DNA of 55,924 nt. Source: Oxalobacteraceae bacterium. Lineage in GTDB: Bacteria > Pseudomonadota > Gammaproteobacteria > Burkholderiales > Burkholderiaceae_D. The number at the start of each line of letters is the position of its first letter. The stretch's first letter is position 1. The DNA is taken from contig JAUYNR010000055.1 of the NCBI GenBank assembly GCA_030698225.1, positions 1-55,924 of the forward strand, written 5' to 3'. Below are positions 25,495 to 34,288 of this stretch, piece after piece. Position numbers and translations under genes: made by a program. The notes beneath the pieces were generated by a model that did no database searches, had not been told where the DNA came from, and saw only the letters and a list, made by a program, of their open reading frames with translations.

Positions 25495-26220
25495 CTACCG
25501 ATCAAGCTCCGCATAGTGCCGGAAAATGCCTTGCTGGTTGAACGACAAGCGTCTGCCTGACGCCAGATAGGCGGCGATGCGCGGGCGCGCGGCGACGCGC
25601 CGATGCAGCGCCATCAATCGCGGATGCGCAGGCGCCAGCGCCTTCATCGTGCGCGGGAACGCGTGGCACAAGCCGGCGATGATCTGGAACAGCGACAAAT
25701 CGACGTAGGACAGCGCATCTCCCAGCAGATAGCCGTCGCCGCCGTTACGTGCAAGGATGCGCTCGAAATAGCCGAGGAACTTCGGCAATCGCGTGGCGGT
25801 AAAGTCTTGTGCGCGCCGCAGCGCTTCCGGTTTTTGATCCTTGTAATACAGACCGCTGGCGATCGGGTGGTGGCTGTCGTGCACCTCGGTGAGCAGGTCG
25901 GCGATCGTGAGCTGCAACTGGTGCGCCCATAGGCGGCTGGTTTCGTCTTCCGGCACCAGTCCGAGTCGCGGCCCCAGGAACAGCAGTATGTTGGCGGTTT
26001 GCCCGATGATCCGGTCGCCGGCTTTCAGGAACGGCGGCGCGAATGGCGGGTACTCAAGCTGGTCGCTGTCGAGCAGGTGCATCAGCGCCGGCATGCCCAT
26101 CGCATTGTGCACCGAACCGCGGGCGACATCGTCATAATCGGCGCCGGCCTCTTCCAGCGCGAGTCGTATGAATTCTCCCCGGCCCTGTATGGTCGGCCAG
26201 TAATACAGTTGGTAGCGCAT
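25495..26220 (-). CDS. glutathione S-transferase family protein
   Basis: A 241-residue GST. The N-terminal thioredoxin-like domain is MRYQLYYWPTIQGRGEFIRL and contains the Tyr-rich start typical of sigma/mu-like bacterial GSTs; the cis-Pro region EYPPFAPPFLKAGDRIIGQT and LLFLGPRLGL follow. The C-terminal all-helical domain contains LLGDALSYVDLSLFQIIAGL with the N-capping box. ATG 26220 is used; longer upstream reading has no GST homology. It lies 40 nt downstream of moeA on the same strand and may be cotranscribed, though no link to Moco synthesis is known. Confidence 0.85.
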   Translation of the reverse strand: MRYQLYYWPTIQGRGEFIRLALEEAGADYDDVARGSVHNAMGMPALMHLLDSDQLEYPPFAPPFLKAGDRIIGQTANILLFLGPRLGLVPEDETSRLWAHQLQLTIADLLTEVHDSHHPIASGLYYKDQKPEALRRAQDFTATRLPKFLGYFERILARNGGDGYLLGDALSYVDLSLFQIIAGLCHAFPRTMKALAPAHPRLMALHRRVAARPRIAAYLASGRRLSFNQQGIFRHYAELDR

Positions 26221-26260
26221 GGGCGGACTCCCGGTAGTGCGGACGCGAGCGGAAAAACTC

Positions 26261-27565
26261 TTACAGCAAACCCTCGAACGGCAACACGTCGACGGCTTCC
26301 CCGGCCGCCACATTGCCTTGCTCATGTTGCAGCACCACCATGCAATTTGCTTCCGACATCGAGCGCAGGATGCCGGAGCCCTGGCTGCCGGTGATGCGTA
26401 CCTGCTGCTGCCCGCTGGCGTCGGTGGACAGGATGCCGCGCTGGTATTCGGTGCGGCCGGGTTTCTTGCGAATCGCCGATTGCGCACTGGCGCGCAGCAG
26501 CGGCAGCGGCGCCGGACTGGCGCCCATCATTTGCAGCAGCGCGTCGCGCACCAGGAAGTAGAACGTCACCATGACCGCGACCGGATTGCCGGGCAGGCCG
26601 AACAGGGCGGCGCTTTTGGCGCCGCAGCCGATACGGCCGAAAGCCATCGGCCGGCCGGGGCGCATGCCGATTTTCCAGAACGTGACGTCGCCCAGTTGGG
26701 CCATGATTTGCTTGGTGTAGTCGGCTGCGCCGACCGAGACGCCGCCCGATGTGATGACGGCATCGGCGTTTTCGCACGCGCTGCGAAAAGCCGCTTCCAG
26801 TGCGGCCGGCTCATCCTTGATCACGCCCATGTCGATTAGGTCGCAGCCGAGCCGGGTCAGCATGCCGTACAGCGTGTAGCGGTTGCTGTCATAGACGCAG
26901 CCGGGGTCCAGCACTTCGCCGATCGAGCGCAGTTCGTCGCCGGTGGAAAAGAACGCCACTCGCAGGCGGCGCCGCACCGGGACTTCGGCGACGCCGAGCG
27001 AGGCCAGCAAGCCCAGATCGGCGGGACGCAGAATTTTGCCCTGGCGCAGTGCCGACCGGCCGGCCGCCAGGTCCTCGCCCTTCAGGCGGCGGTTGTCGCC
27101 GGCCCGGACCACGCCGGCCGGCAGGGTGACGCTGTCGTTGCTTGCGCCTTGCGTACATTCCTGCGGCACTACGGTGTCGCAGCCATCCGGCATCACGCCG
27201 CCGGTCATGATGCGCACGCATTCGCCGCTGCCAACTGCGGCGTCGAACGCGCGCCCGGCGTAGGCGGTGCCGATTACGCGCAGGGTCAGCGCGGTATTGT
27301 TACCGGTAGCGGCCACCAGATCGCTGCCGCGCAACGCGTAGCCGTCCATGGCCGAATTGTCGTGCGCGGGCACATCGATGGGCGAGACGACGTCGGCCGC
27401 CAGCACGCGGCCCAGCGCGGCGCGGATCGCGAGTTTTTCGATCGCATTTACCGGCGCGATGAAACCGCCGATGATCTGCTGTGCTTGCGCTACCGGCAGC
27501 GCGTCAGGGTCGTAATCGGACAGGCAGCTGACAAGGTCGGACAGGGTTTGCTTGGTATTGGTCAT
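26261..27565 (-). CDS. moeA: molybdopterin molybdenumtransferase
   Basis: MoeA inserts molybdate into adenylylated molybdopterin. The 434-residue protein shows the N-terminal MoeA domain (RVLAADVVSPIDVPAHDNSAM with the NSAMDGYAL motif) and IMTGGVMPDGCDTVVPQE. The MogA-like domain has FFSTGDEL, VYDSNRYTLYGMLTRLG, ITSGGVSVGAADY and PGRPMAFG. FGLPGNPVAVMVTFYFLVRD and a C-terminal beta domain complete it. It lies downstream of mobA in a moaA-mobA-moeA order, with a 268-bp gap containing repeats that may interrupt cotranscription. Confidence 0.94.
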   Translation of the reverse strand: MTNTKQTLSDLVSCLSDYDPDALPVAQAQQIIGGFIAPVNAIEKLAIRAALGRVLAADVVSPIDVPAHDNSAMDGYALRGSDLVAATGNNTALTLRVIGTAYAGRAFDAAVGSGECVRIMTGGVMPDGCDTVVPQECTQGASNDSVTLPAGVVRAGDNRRLKGEDLAAGRSALRQGKILRPADLGLLASLGVAEVPVRRRLRVAFFSTGDELRSIGEVLDPGCVYDSNRYTLYGMLTRLGCDLIDMGVIKDEPAALEAAFRSACENADAVITSGGVSVGAADYTKQIMAQLGDVTFWKIGMRPGRPMAFGRIGCGAKSAALFGLPGNPVAVMVTFYFLVRDALLQMMGASPAPLPLLRASAQSAIRKKPGRTEYQRGILSTDASGQQQVRITGSQGSGILRSMSEANCMVVLQHEQGNVAAGEAVDVLPFEGLL

Positions 27566-27652
27566 GGCAGGTAGATGGCGCTAATAGGCGATATTTTGAG
27601 AACGCAAATTAAATATCTGGTGTTATCCATGTTCATCATGGTTGAAAACAGT

Positions 27653-27827
27653 GTCCAGGAAAAACACGAAATGCACGAAAAAGCAAAGCAGGACCGGGGC
27701 GAGCCGCGCCGATTTATGGAGTATATTTTATGTCGCAATTAAAATATGCGGGAAATGCGATAAAAATTGCCATACTCCGTGTTTTTTGAAATTTTTCGTG
27801 TTCGTGCTTTTCGTGACTTTCGTGGAC
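27653..27827. repeat. CACGAAANN array pair (inverted arms) in the mobA-moeA gap
   Basis: Left arm 27653-27683 reads GTCCAGGAAAAACACGAAAT and on; right arm 27788-27827 is its rough reverse complement ending CTTTCGTGGAC. Each arm is a run of 9-nt units CACGAAANN. Together they form a 175-bp dyad whose outer ends are GTCCA/GGAC. Copy B of the GGAGTAT repeat lies nested between the arms. Confidence 0.75.
27718..27778 (-). repeat. GGAGTAT dispersed intergenic repeat, copy B (short form)
   Basis: A 61-bp imperfect palindrome with GGAGTAT at the left (27718-27724) and ATACTCC at the right (27772-27778). On the minus strand the core reads CCCGCATATTTTAATTGCG. It is nested inside the CACGAAANN dyad. 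Confidence 0.8.
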
Positions 27828-27833
27828 AAGAAT

Positions 27834-28430
27834 TTAAAGAACTTCATACTTGCGCAGTTCTTCCAGCGTATTGATGTTGCGAAAGGCCGCTTCATCGTCG
27901 AATTGCACTTCGACCGTTTTCAAATCGGCATGCCAGCCATCGACCTTGCGGCCGCCAGCCTGCAGATAATCGGTCAGTTGCGGCAGCAGGGAGCTCTTCA
28001 GCAGGCAAAACACCGGATGCGGCTGGCGTGTCGGGCCCGCGCCCGTGACTGCGACGGCCAGGTCGGCATCCCCGGCCTGCAGCGCGGCAGACAGGCGCGC
28101 CACCAGATCGGTCGGCAAGAACGGCGTATCGCATGGCGCGGTGACCAGATACGGTGTGGTGCAATGGTTCAGGCCGGTCTGCAGGCCGGCCAGCGGCCCG
28201 GCAAAAGTGCCGAACTCGTCCGGCCATACCGGTACCCCGAAGCCTTCATACGGGGCCAGGTTCTGGTTTGCATTGATCATCAGCTCACCCACTTGCGGCG
28301 CCAGGCGCAGCATCACCTGCAGCGCCATCGGCGCGCCGCGAAACGGCTGCAAGCCTTTATCCACATGACCCATGCGGGAGCCGCGGCCGCCGGCCAGGAT
28401 CAGGCCGGTGATGTCTTGCTGGTCAATCAT
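27834..28430 (-). CDS. mobA: molybdenum cofactor guanylyltransferase
   Basis: MobA joins GMP to molybdopterin to form the bis-MGD cofactor. The 198-residue protein has the nucleotidyltransferase signature LILAGGRGSRMGHVDKGLQP near residues 9-28, the FAGPLAGLQTGL motif and VTAPCDTPFLPTDLVARL with the metal Asp. ATG 28430 places this signature at the N-terminus; a longer reading adds 51 residues that do not belong. It sits 50 nt after moaA on the same strand. Its last codons border the right arm of the CACGAAANN array. Confidence 0.93.
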   Translation of the reverse strand: MIDQQDITGLILAGGRGSRMGHVDKGLQPFRGAPMALQVMLRLAPQVGELMINANQNLAPYEGFGVPVWPDEFGTFAGPLAGLQTGLNHCTTPYLVTAPCDTPFLPTDLVARLSAALQAGDADLAVAVTGAGPTRQPHPVFCLLKSSLLPQLTDYLQAGGRKVDGWHADLKTVEVQFDDEAAFRNINTLEELRKYEVL

Positions 28431-28480
28431 GGTGGCCCGATTCTGTAATTTGAAACGATTATCTGCACGTGAGCCGTTAA

Positions 28481-29596
28481 TCAGCCGCCGATATACGACA
28501 TCTCGACCTTTCTGGTCGCCGGCGGCAAATCGGAGGTGTTGGCGCTGCGCAGTTCCGAATAGCGGTCGCCGCGCGCGCGCCAAATCTGCGCCACTGCATT
28601 GGAGATTTCGCTATCGCTGCAATTGCCGCGCAGCAGCTCGCGAAAATCATGCCCGGAGCCGGCGAACAGGCAGGTGTAGATCTTGCCCTCGGTCGACAGC
28701 CGAGCCCGGTTGCAGTCGTGGCAAAACGCCTGGGTGACGCTGGAAATCAGGCCGATTTCGCCGCCGCCATCCTGATAGCGCCAGCGCCCGGCGGTCTCGC
28801 CCACAGAGTTCGGCGCAAGCTGCTGCAACGGCAGTTCGGCATCGATGCGGCGCATGATCTCGGCCGACGGGATCACTTCATCCATCTTCCAGCCGTTGGA
28901 TGCACCGACGTCCATGTATTCGATGAAGCGCAGGATGTACGGTGAATCCTTGAAGTGGCGCGCCATCGGCAGGATTTCCTGCTCGTTCATGCCGCGCTTG
29001 ACTACCATATTGATCTTGATCGGACCCAGCCCGACCTGATGCGCGGCATCGATCCCTGCCAGCACATCGGTCACCGGAAAATCGACATCGTTCATGCGCT
29101 TGAATACCGCATCGTCGAGTGCGTCGAGCGACACCGTGACGCGCTTGAGGCCGGCATCCTTCAGCAGCCGGGCTTTTTTCGCCAGCAGCGAGCCGTTGGT
29201 GGTCAGCGTCAGGTCCAGTTCGCGGCCTGCAGGCGTGCGCAGACTGCTGAGCATGCCGACCAGACGCTCGATGTTCTTGCGCAGCAGCGGCTCGCCGCCG
29301 GTCAGCCTGATTTTCTCGACCCCGTGCTCGATGAATATTTTGGCCAGGCGGGTGATTTCTTCAAAGCTCAGCAACGCGCTGTGCGGCAGGAATGCGTAAT
29401 CCTTGTCGAACACTTCTTTCGGCATGCAATACACGCAGCGGAAGTTGCAGTGATCGGTCACTGAAATGCGCAGGTCGTGCAGCGGACGCGCCAGCGTGTC
29501 GCGCAGCAGGCCGTTCGGCGCTTCGAGTACCGAAGGTATCTCGGGTACGCTGTTGAGGCTGCGGTAATCCGTCAGCGGGATAAATTTTTCAGTCAT
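28481..29596 (-). CDS. moaA: GTP 3',8-cyclase
   Basis: MoaA is a radical SAM enzyme starting Moco synthesis. The 371-residue protein has the first cluster motif CNFRCVYC (Cys50, Cys54, Cys57), the [10 protein letters not shown] segment, and the second cluster [20 protein letters not shown]. It ends in the conserved Gly-Gly (MSYIGG) required for activity. Preceded by a stem-loop on the divergent side (29685-29718). First gene of the moaA-mobA(-moeA) transcript. Confidence 0.95.
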   Translation of the reverse strand: MTEKFIPLTDYRSLNSVPEIPSVLEAPNGLLRDTLARPLHDLRISVTDHCNFRCVYCMPKEVFDKDYAFLPHSALLSFEEITRLAKIFIEHGVEKIRLTGGEPLLRKNIERLVGMLSSLRTPAGRELDLTLTTNGSLLAKKARLLKDAGLKRVTVSLDALDDAVFKRMNDVDFPVTDVLAGIDAAHQVGLGPIKINMVVKRGMNEQEILPMARHFKDSPYILRFIEYMDVGASNGWKMDEVIPSAEIMRRIDAELPLQQLAPNSVGETAGRWRYQDGGGEIGLISSVTQAFCHDCNRARLSTEGKIYTCLFAGSGHDFRELLRGNCSDSEISNAVAQIWRARGDRYSELRSANTSDLPPATRKVEMSYIGG

Positions 29597-29684
29597 GGCA
29601 TCTGGTTTGCATCAGTACTTGTGCCGCCGTTATCGTTGCAGTCTTGCCGCCGGCGGGATTTCGAAAATAAGATACCACGAGGAC

Positions 29685-29718
29685 GTCCGGTCCGCCGGCA
29701 AGGCGGCGAAAACCGGAC
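29685..29718. other. two-step stem-loop in the moaA upstream region
   Basis: GTCCGGT (29685-29691) pairs with ACCGGAC (29712-29718), and inside it CCGCC (29692-29696) pairs with GGCGG (29702-29706) around GGCAA. The structure would lie in the moaA leader or promoter region (minus strand) and before the divergent TAXI gene. It does not show the conserved bases I know for the Moco RNA motif, so no riboswitch call is made. Confidence 0.4.
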
Positions 29719-29844
29719 CGACGATGCCAGCCGGCACGACGTAATCCGGGATTGTCCTCGCAAGCCGTGATGGTAAAGGTTTTTCCTTGCATAGTGGAGC
29801 GTTTCTTGGCAATGTGCGTCCACATGACACTGCGCAAACGATTC

Positions 29845-31185
29845 ATGCCGAAGATACTCAAGTTTTCCCGCTTCTCCCTGCGCGATCTGCTGATAACTGC
29901 CGGCCCCACCATCCTGATCATTGCACTGGCTTGCGGTGTCGCCTACTGGCTGGTGGATCCATCGCCGCCATCGACAATCACCATTTCCACCGGCCAGGAA
30001 AATAGCGCGTATCAGGCATTTGCCGCCAAGTATGCAAGAGCGCTGGCGAAGCAGGGCGTCAGCGTCAGGTTCAAGGCCTCGCTTGGCTCGGAACAAAACC
30101 TGCGGCGGCTTGAAGCGGCGGACCCGGGAGTCGACATCGCATTCGTCCAGAGCGGCTCGATTGCGCCCGACCAGGCGCAGCGACACCGCTTATTGTCGCT
30201 CGGGAGTCTATTCACCGAGCCGGTCTGGCTGTTTTACCGCGAACCCAGGCATATTGCACGACTGACCCAGTTGAAGGGCTTGTCGATCAACGTCGGTCCC
30301 GAAGGCACCGGGGTGCCGCGCCTGATCAGGCAACTGCTGGAGGTCAATGGCTTCGAGGCCGGCGATGTGACGCTCGGCAGCCTGGAAAACACGCCGGCGA
30401 CCATGGCCCTGCTGGCAGCGCAGATCGATGGCCTGGTATTCAGTTCGGCGCCGGATGCGCCGTTGATCCAGATGTTGCTGCAAACGCCGGGGATCAAATT
30501 GTTCAATTTTGCCCAGGCAGAGGCTTACAGCCGTCGTTTTCCCTACCTGACGCATGTTGTCTTGCCGCGTGGGATTGTCGATCTGGGGCGGGATTTGCCG
30601 GCCGAGGATTATCACCTGATCGCGCCGACCGCCACCCTGGTGGCGCGGGCGGACTTGCATCCGGCCCTGATCGACCTGCTGGTGCAGGCGGCAGCCGAGA
30701 TCCATGGAGGCGCCGGCTGGTTCAGCAAAAAAGGCGAGTTTCCGACTGCCAGCTATACCGAAATTCCGGTGGCCCCGGAGGCCGAGAAATTCTACAAGAG
30801 CGGGCCGCCGCTATTGCAGCGCTATCTGCCGTTCTGGCTGGCGAATTTCTCCGAGCGGATGTGGGTCGTGGTGGTGGCGCTGGGCGCGCTGATTCTGCCG
30901 CTGTCGCGCATCGTACCGCCGCTTTATGTGTGGCGCATCCGTTCGCGTGTCTATCGTTGGTACGGCAAACTGCGGATCGTCGAGCAGGCGATAGAAGAGG
31001 TGCCGCCGGAACGGCGTGCGGAAGTGTATGCAGCACAAATGCAACGGCTGGGCGAGATCGAGGAGAGCGTGAACCGGATTTCGATCCCGCTGTCTTTCGC
31101 CGAGGGATTGTATGAGTTGCGCAGCCATATCGAATTTGTGCGCAAGCGGCTGCTGGTGCTGATGCGCGGCAGCGACGGGGCCTGA
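29845..31185 (+). CDS. TAXI-family TRAP transporter solute-binding protein, membrane-anchored
   Basis: The 446-residue protein has an N-terminal membrane segment (about residues 15-38), an extracytoplasmic TAXI domain (TITISTGQENSAYQAFAAKY, NLRRLEAADPGVDIAFVQSG, NVGPEGTGVPRLIRQLLEVN), then a second membrane segment near 335-356 and a short basic cytoplasmic tail with coiled-coil character. The TM-anchored form differs from soluble TAXI receptors, and no DctQ/DctM-type genes are beside it. It may therefore act as a sensor instead of a transporter component. The start is uncertain: ATG 29824 is an alternative. Confidence 0.8.
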   Translation: MPKILKFSRFSLRDLLITAGPTILIIALACGVAYWLVDPSPPSTITISTGQENSAYQAFAAKYARALAKQGVSVRFKASLGSEQNLRRLEAADPGVDIAFVQSGSIAPDQAQRHRLLSLGSLFTEPVWLFYREPRHIARLTQLKGLSINVGPEGTGVPRLIRQLLEVNGFEAGDVTLGSLENTPATMALLAAQIDGLVFSSAPDAPLIQMLLQTPGIKLFNFAQAEAYSRRFPYLTHVVLPRGIVDLGRDLPAEDYHLIAPTATLVARADLHPALIDLLVQAAAEIHGGAGWFSKKGEFPTASYTEIPVAPEAEKFYKSGPPLLQRYLPFWLANFSERMWVVVVALGALILPLSRIVPPLYVWRIRSRVYRWYGKLRIVEQAIEEVPPERRAEVYAAQMQRLGEIEESVNRISIPLSFAEGLYELRSHIEFVRKRLLVLMRGSDGA

Positions 31186-31203
31186 TTCCTGCTTTTCGTC
31201 GGA

Positions 31204-31665
31204 TCAGGCGCCGGTCCAGGGCAGTTCGGCATGGCACCAACCGCCGACGGTCTTGCGATGGCCATCGGCGTTCTTGTTGCCTTCGAAACCCTCCAGGATA
31301 TCGAAGCAATGCGGGTAGCCGTTCTCGGTAGCCAGTTTGGCCGCATGGCGGGAGCGCACGCCGGAGCGGCACAGGAACAGCAGGATATTGTCCTTGCTCG
31401 CTACCTGGCTCAACTGGGCCAAAAAATCCGGATTCGGGATGCTGCCCGGATAGGTGTTCCACTGTACCGCCGCATGCTGAATGTCGTTGATGTCGACCCT
31501 GCCGACCCAGTCGCGTTCGGCATTGGTGCGCACGTCGATCAGTTTCACGTTGACGTTGGCCTGCAATAAAGCGAACGCCTCCTCGGGTGTGACGGCGCCG
31601 GCATAGGGCAGGGCTTGCTCGCTGCCACGCTCTCCGGCAGTGGCGAGAATGTTGTGAGGATTCAT
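31204..31665 (-). CDS. rhodanese-like domain sulfurtransferase
   Basis: A 153-residue single-domain rhodanese. The fold is visible as EEAFALLQANVNVKLIDVRT, ERDWVGRV and the active-site loop FLCRSGVRSRHAA with Cys, followed by the GFEGNKNADGHRKTVGGWC end common in this subgroup. ATG 31665 is the first in-frame start that yields only the domain. Convergent with the TAXI gene (18 nt between). Likely a thiosulfate or persulfide transferase; target unknown. Confidence 0.88.
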   Translation of the reverse strand: MNPHNILATAGERGSEQALPYAGAVTPEEAFALLQANVNVKLIDVRTNAERDWVGRVDINDIQHAAVQWNTYPGSIPNPDFLAQLSQVASKDNILLFLCRSGVRSRHAAKLATENGYPHCFDILEGFEGNKNADGHRKTVGGWCHAELPWTGA

Positions 31666-31799
31666 GGTCGACCTTGCTTGCAAGTTGGATGAAATGATTA
31701 TAGTGCGCGATTCGATTTTGCATGCGGATCGAAGATGGCAATCTCCCCATGCGAAATACGCACTAATTTGATGCAAAATTTCACTTTCATATTTTCTTG

Positions 31800-31814
31800 G
31801 CACTAGTATGGTGC
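31800..31814. promoter_or_regulatory. NtrC binding site 1 upstream of glnA
   Basis: GCACTAGTATGGTGC is an almost perfect NtrC dyad (consensus GCAC-N7-GGTGC type). It lies about 165 bp upstream of the predicted glnA transcription start. Confidence 0.75.
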
Positions 31815-31828
31815 TTTATTTTTTTATT

Positions 31829-31843
31829 GCACCGATATGGTGA
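31829..31843. promoter_or_regulatory. NtrC binding site 2 upstream of glnA
   Basis: GCACCGATATGGTGA is a second NtrC-type dyad, 29 bp from site 1 (about three helical turns). Tandem sites allow cooperative NtrC oligomers acting as an enhancer on the sigma-54 promoter downstream. Confidence 0.75.
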
Positions 31844-31905
31844 ATTTCGACTGATTGTTAAACGGATAATTGCATCCGATTCGACGGGAATGCCCTATAC
31901 AGTCT

Positions 31906-31923
31906 GCCAGATTTATATCTGGC
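31906..31923. other. palindrome between the NtrC sites and the sigma-54 promoter
   Basis: GCCAGAT-TTAT-ATCTGGC is a perfect 7-bp dyad. It may bind another regulator or mark DNA bending between enhancer and promoter. No function can be assigned. Confidence 0.35.
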
Positions 31924-31937
31924 AACACGGAAGTTCA

Positions 31938-31954
31938 TGGCATGGAATCTGCTA
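31938..31954 (+). promoter_or_regulatory. sigma-54 promoter of glnA
   Basis: TGGCATGGAATCTGCTA matches the -24/-12 consensus, with GG at 31939-31940 and GC at 31951-31952 exactly ten bases apart. Transcription would begin near 31964, leaving a leader of about 120 nt before glnA. With two NtrC sites upstream this is a classical nitrogen-regulated promoter. Confidence 0.8.
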
Positions 31955-32084
31955 TTATCTTTCGCTGAGTTCTGGTCGCACTGGGATTTGTGTTGGTGTT
32001 TGTATGTAAATTTGCACAACAGGGCCGAGCACAATTGGCTCAGCAACTAATTCGAATTATTTTTAGCTCTTAGAGGAGTTTCGC

Positions 32085-33500
32085 ATGGCAATGACAGCCG
32101 CAGAAGTCTTGAAGATGGCAAAAGACAACGAAGTCAAATTCGTCGATTTTCGCTTTGCAGATACAAGGGGTAAAGAACAGCACGTAACTGTTCCGGTTTC
32201 CCATTTCGATATGGATAAATTCGAGTCCGGCCATGCCTTCGATGGCTCCTCGGTCGCCGGCTGGAAAGGCATCGAATCATCCGACATGTTGCTGATACCG
32301 GATCCTGCAACTGCCAATATCGATCCGTTCATGGAAGAAACCACCTTGTTCATGCAATGCGACGTGATCGAGCCATCCGATGGCAAGGGCTATGACCGCG
32401 ATCCGCGCTCGATTGCCAAGCGCGCCGAAGCCTACCTGAAATCGTCCGGCCTGGGCGATACCGCCTACTTCGGCCCGGAACCTGAATTCTTTATTTTTGA
32501 CGGTGTGCGCTGGGGTTCCGATATGTCCGGCTGCTTTGTCAAGATCGATTCGGAAGAAGCATCGTGGTCGACCGGCGCCAAGCTCGAAGGCGGCAACACC
32601 GGCCACCGCCCGGCCGTCAAGGGCGGTTACTTTCCTGTGCCGCCGGTCGACAGCTTCCAAGACATGCGCTCTGAAATGTGCCTGATCCTGGAATCCCTCG
32701 GGATTCCAGTTGAAGTGCATCACCACGAAGTCGCCGGTGCCGGCCAGAATGAAATCGGCACCAAGTTCTCGACGCTGGTAGAGCGCGCCGACTGGACCCA
32801 GAACATGAAATACGTAGTCTGGAACGTCGCTCACACTTACGGCAAGACTGCAACCTTCATGCCGAAGCCTATCGTAGGCGACAACGGTTCCGGCATGCAC
32901 GTGCACCAGTCGGTCTGGAAAGACGGCAAAAACCTGTTTGCCGGCGACGGCTATGCGGGCTTGTCCGATTTCGCGCTGTACTACATCGGCGGCATCATCA
33001 AGCATGCCCGTGCGTTGAACGCCATCACCAATCCCGGCACCAATTCCTACAAGCGTCTGGTTCCAGGCTATGAGGCACCGGTCAAGCTGGCATACTCGGC
33101 CCGCAATCGCTCCGCTTCGATCCGCATTCCGCATGTGGCAAACCCGAAGGGCCGCCGCGTCGAAGCGCGTTTCCCGGATCCTCTGGCCAATCCGTACCTG
33201 TGCTTCGCCGCTCTGCTGATGGCAGGTCTGGACGGGGTGCAGAACAAGATCCATCCGGGCGAAGCTGCGACCAAGGATCTGTACCATTTGCCGCCGGAAG
33301 AGGATGCACTGATCCCGACCGTCTGTTCTTCGCTCGAGCAGGCGCTGGAAGCGCTGGACCAGGATCGCGAATTCCTGACCCGCGGCGGTGTGTTCAGCGA
33401 CAGCATGATTGACGCCTACCTCGAACTGAAAATGCAGGAAGTGCAGCGCATGCGCATGACTACCCATCCGGTCGAATTCGACATGTATTACTCGTCGTAA
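32085..33500 (+). CDS. glnA: glutamine synthetase, type I
   Basis: GlnA makes glutamine from glutamate, ammonia and ATP as a dodecamer. The 471-residue enzyme shows [55 protein letters not shown], the adenylylation Tyr in [10 protein letters not shown] (about residue 400), and [16 protein letters not shown]. Its activity is therefore subject to GlnE adenylylation. GAGGAG upstream serves as the ribosome site. It heads a region that also holds ntrB and ntrC, and its promoter has NtrC and sigma-54 sites. Confidence 0.97.
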   Translation: MAMTAAEVLKMAKDNEVKFVDFRFADTRGKEQHVTVPVSHFDMDKFESGHAFDGSSVAGWKGIESSDMLLIPDPATANIDPFMEETTLFMQCDVIEPSDGKGYDRDPRSIAKRAEAYLKSSGLGDTAYFGPEPEFFIFDGVRWGSDMSGCFVKIDSEEASWSTGAKLEGGNTGHRPAVKGGYFPVPPVDSFQDMRSEMCLILESLGIPVEVHHHEVAGAGQNEIGTKFSTLVERADWTQNMKYVVWNVAHTYGKTATFMPKPIVGDNGSGMHVHQSVWKDGKNLFAGDGYAGLSDFALYYIGGIIKHARALNAITNPGTNSYKRLVPGYEAPVKLAYSARNRSASIRIPHVANPKGRRVEARFPDPLANPYLCFAALLMAGLDGVQNKIHPGEAATKDLYHLPPEEDALIPTVCSSLEQALEALDQDREFLTRGGVFSDSMIDAYLELKMQEVQRMRMTTHPVEFDMYYSS

Positions 33501-33570
33501 TAGCGCATGACGGTCGCCGTGATGCGCTCGGCGTAAGCCGGGCGCAGACGGGCGGGATGTCGGACAGGAA

Positions 33571-33607
33571 ACAGGCAGGCAGCGCTCAGGCGCTGCCCGC
33601 CTGTTTT
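33571..33607 (+). terminator. intrinsic terminator of glnA
   Basis: ACAGGCAGGCAGCGC and GCGCTGCCCGCCTGT pair along a long GC-rich stem (one wobble/mismatch), followed by TTTT. ntrBC must therefore depend partly on read-through or on their own promoter. Confidence 0.8.
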
Positions 33608-33714
33608 GCTATCGTATGTTGTTGCATGGCTGCAAGTTGGCCGGTGGTCGTTTGTATTGGATTGATACTTGTCATAGACTAACAGGCGTACGAATCGTTT
33701 CAGAAAAAGGGTTT

Positions 33715-34203
33715 ATGAGACAGCAACTTGCCGCACTGATATTGTTTTATGCAGCAATCGGGCCTGCATATGCACAGTCCGAGGTGTATCTGTGCATCGA
33801 TGAGCATGGCAAAAAGGAATACAAGAATACCGGTGCCACCAAGGGTTGCAAAAAAATCGATCTGCCCGGCATCACTACTTTTGCCGCGCCTGCGGCAAAA
33901 GCACCGGCAACGAGTGCGGGCGGGAAAGCTACCGCATCGCCATCCGATTTTCCCAGGGTGGACGGCAACATGCAAAAAGAGCGCGACAATGACCGCAGGC
34001 AGATTTTGCAAAATGAGTTGAAGTCCGAACAGCAGAAACTGGAAGACCTGAAAAAAGAATATAAGGGTGGGCAACCGGACCGTCTGGGTAGCGAGCGCAA
34101 CTATGCGAAGTACCAGGAGCGGGTCAAGGCAATGGAGGAAGCCATTCACCGTTCGGAGCGCAATATGGAGGCTTTAAGCCGCGAAATCGGCAATATGAAA
34201 TAA
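33715..34203 (+). CDS. DUF4124 domain protein with coiled-coil region
   Basis: A 163-residue exported protein. Signal peptide about 1-19 (ending PAYA), then a short DUF4124-like beta region (SEVYLCIDEHGKKEYKNTGA, GCKKIDLPG) with two Cys that may form a disulfide. An Ala/Pro linker and a highly charged helical coiled coil (residues about 87-150) follow. Function is unknown. It is placed between glnA and ntrB, as seen in several Burkholderiales, suggesting it rides with nitrogen control. Confidence 0.75.
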   Translation: MRQQLAALILFYAAIGPAYAQSEVYLCIDEHGKKEYKNTGATKGCKKIDLPGITTFAAPAAKAPATSAGGKATASPSDFPRVDGNMQKERDNDRRQILQNELKSEQQKLEDLKKEYKGGQPDRLGSERNYAKYQERVKAMEEAIHRSERNMEALSREIGNMK

Positions 34204-34288
34204 TTTCCACATGCGTGCCTGCCTGTCCGCGGGCCTGCAGCGGGTAATCCGGGGTCGCTGCAATGCGGCCTTTTTTTTGGGGGCGTGC

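Noticed and set aside
29597..29751. Moco riboswitch before moaA
   Set aside because: A stem-loop is present, but the conserved bases of the known motif were not found.
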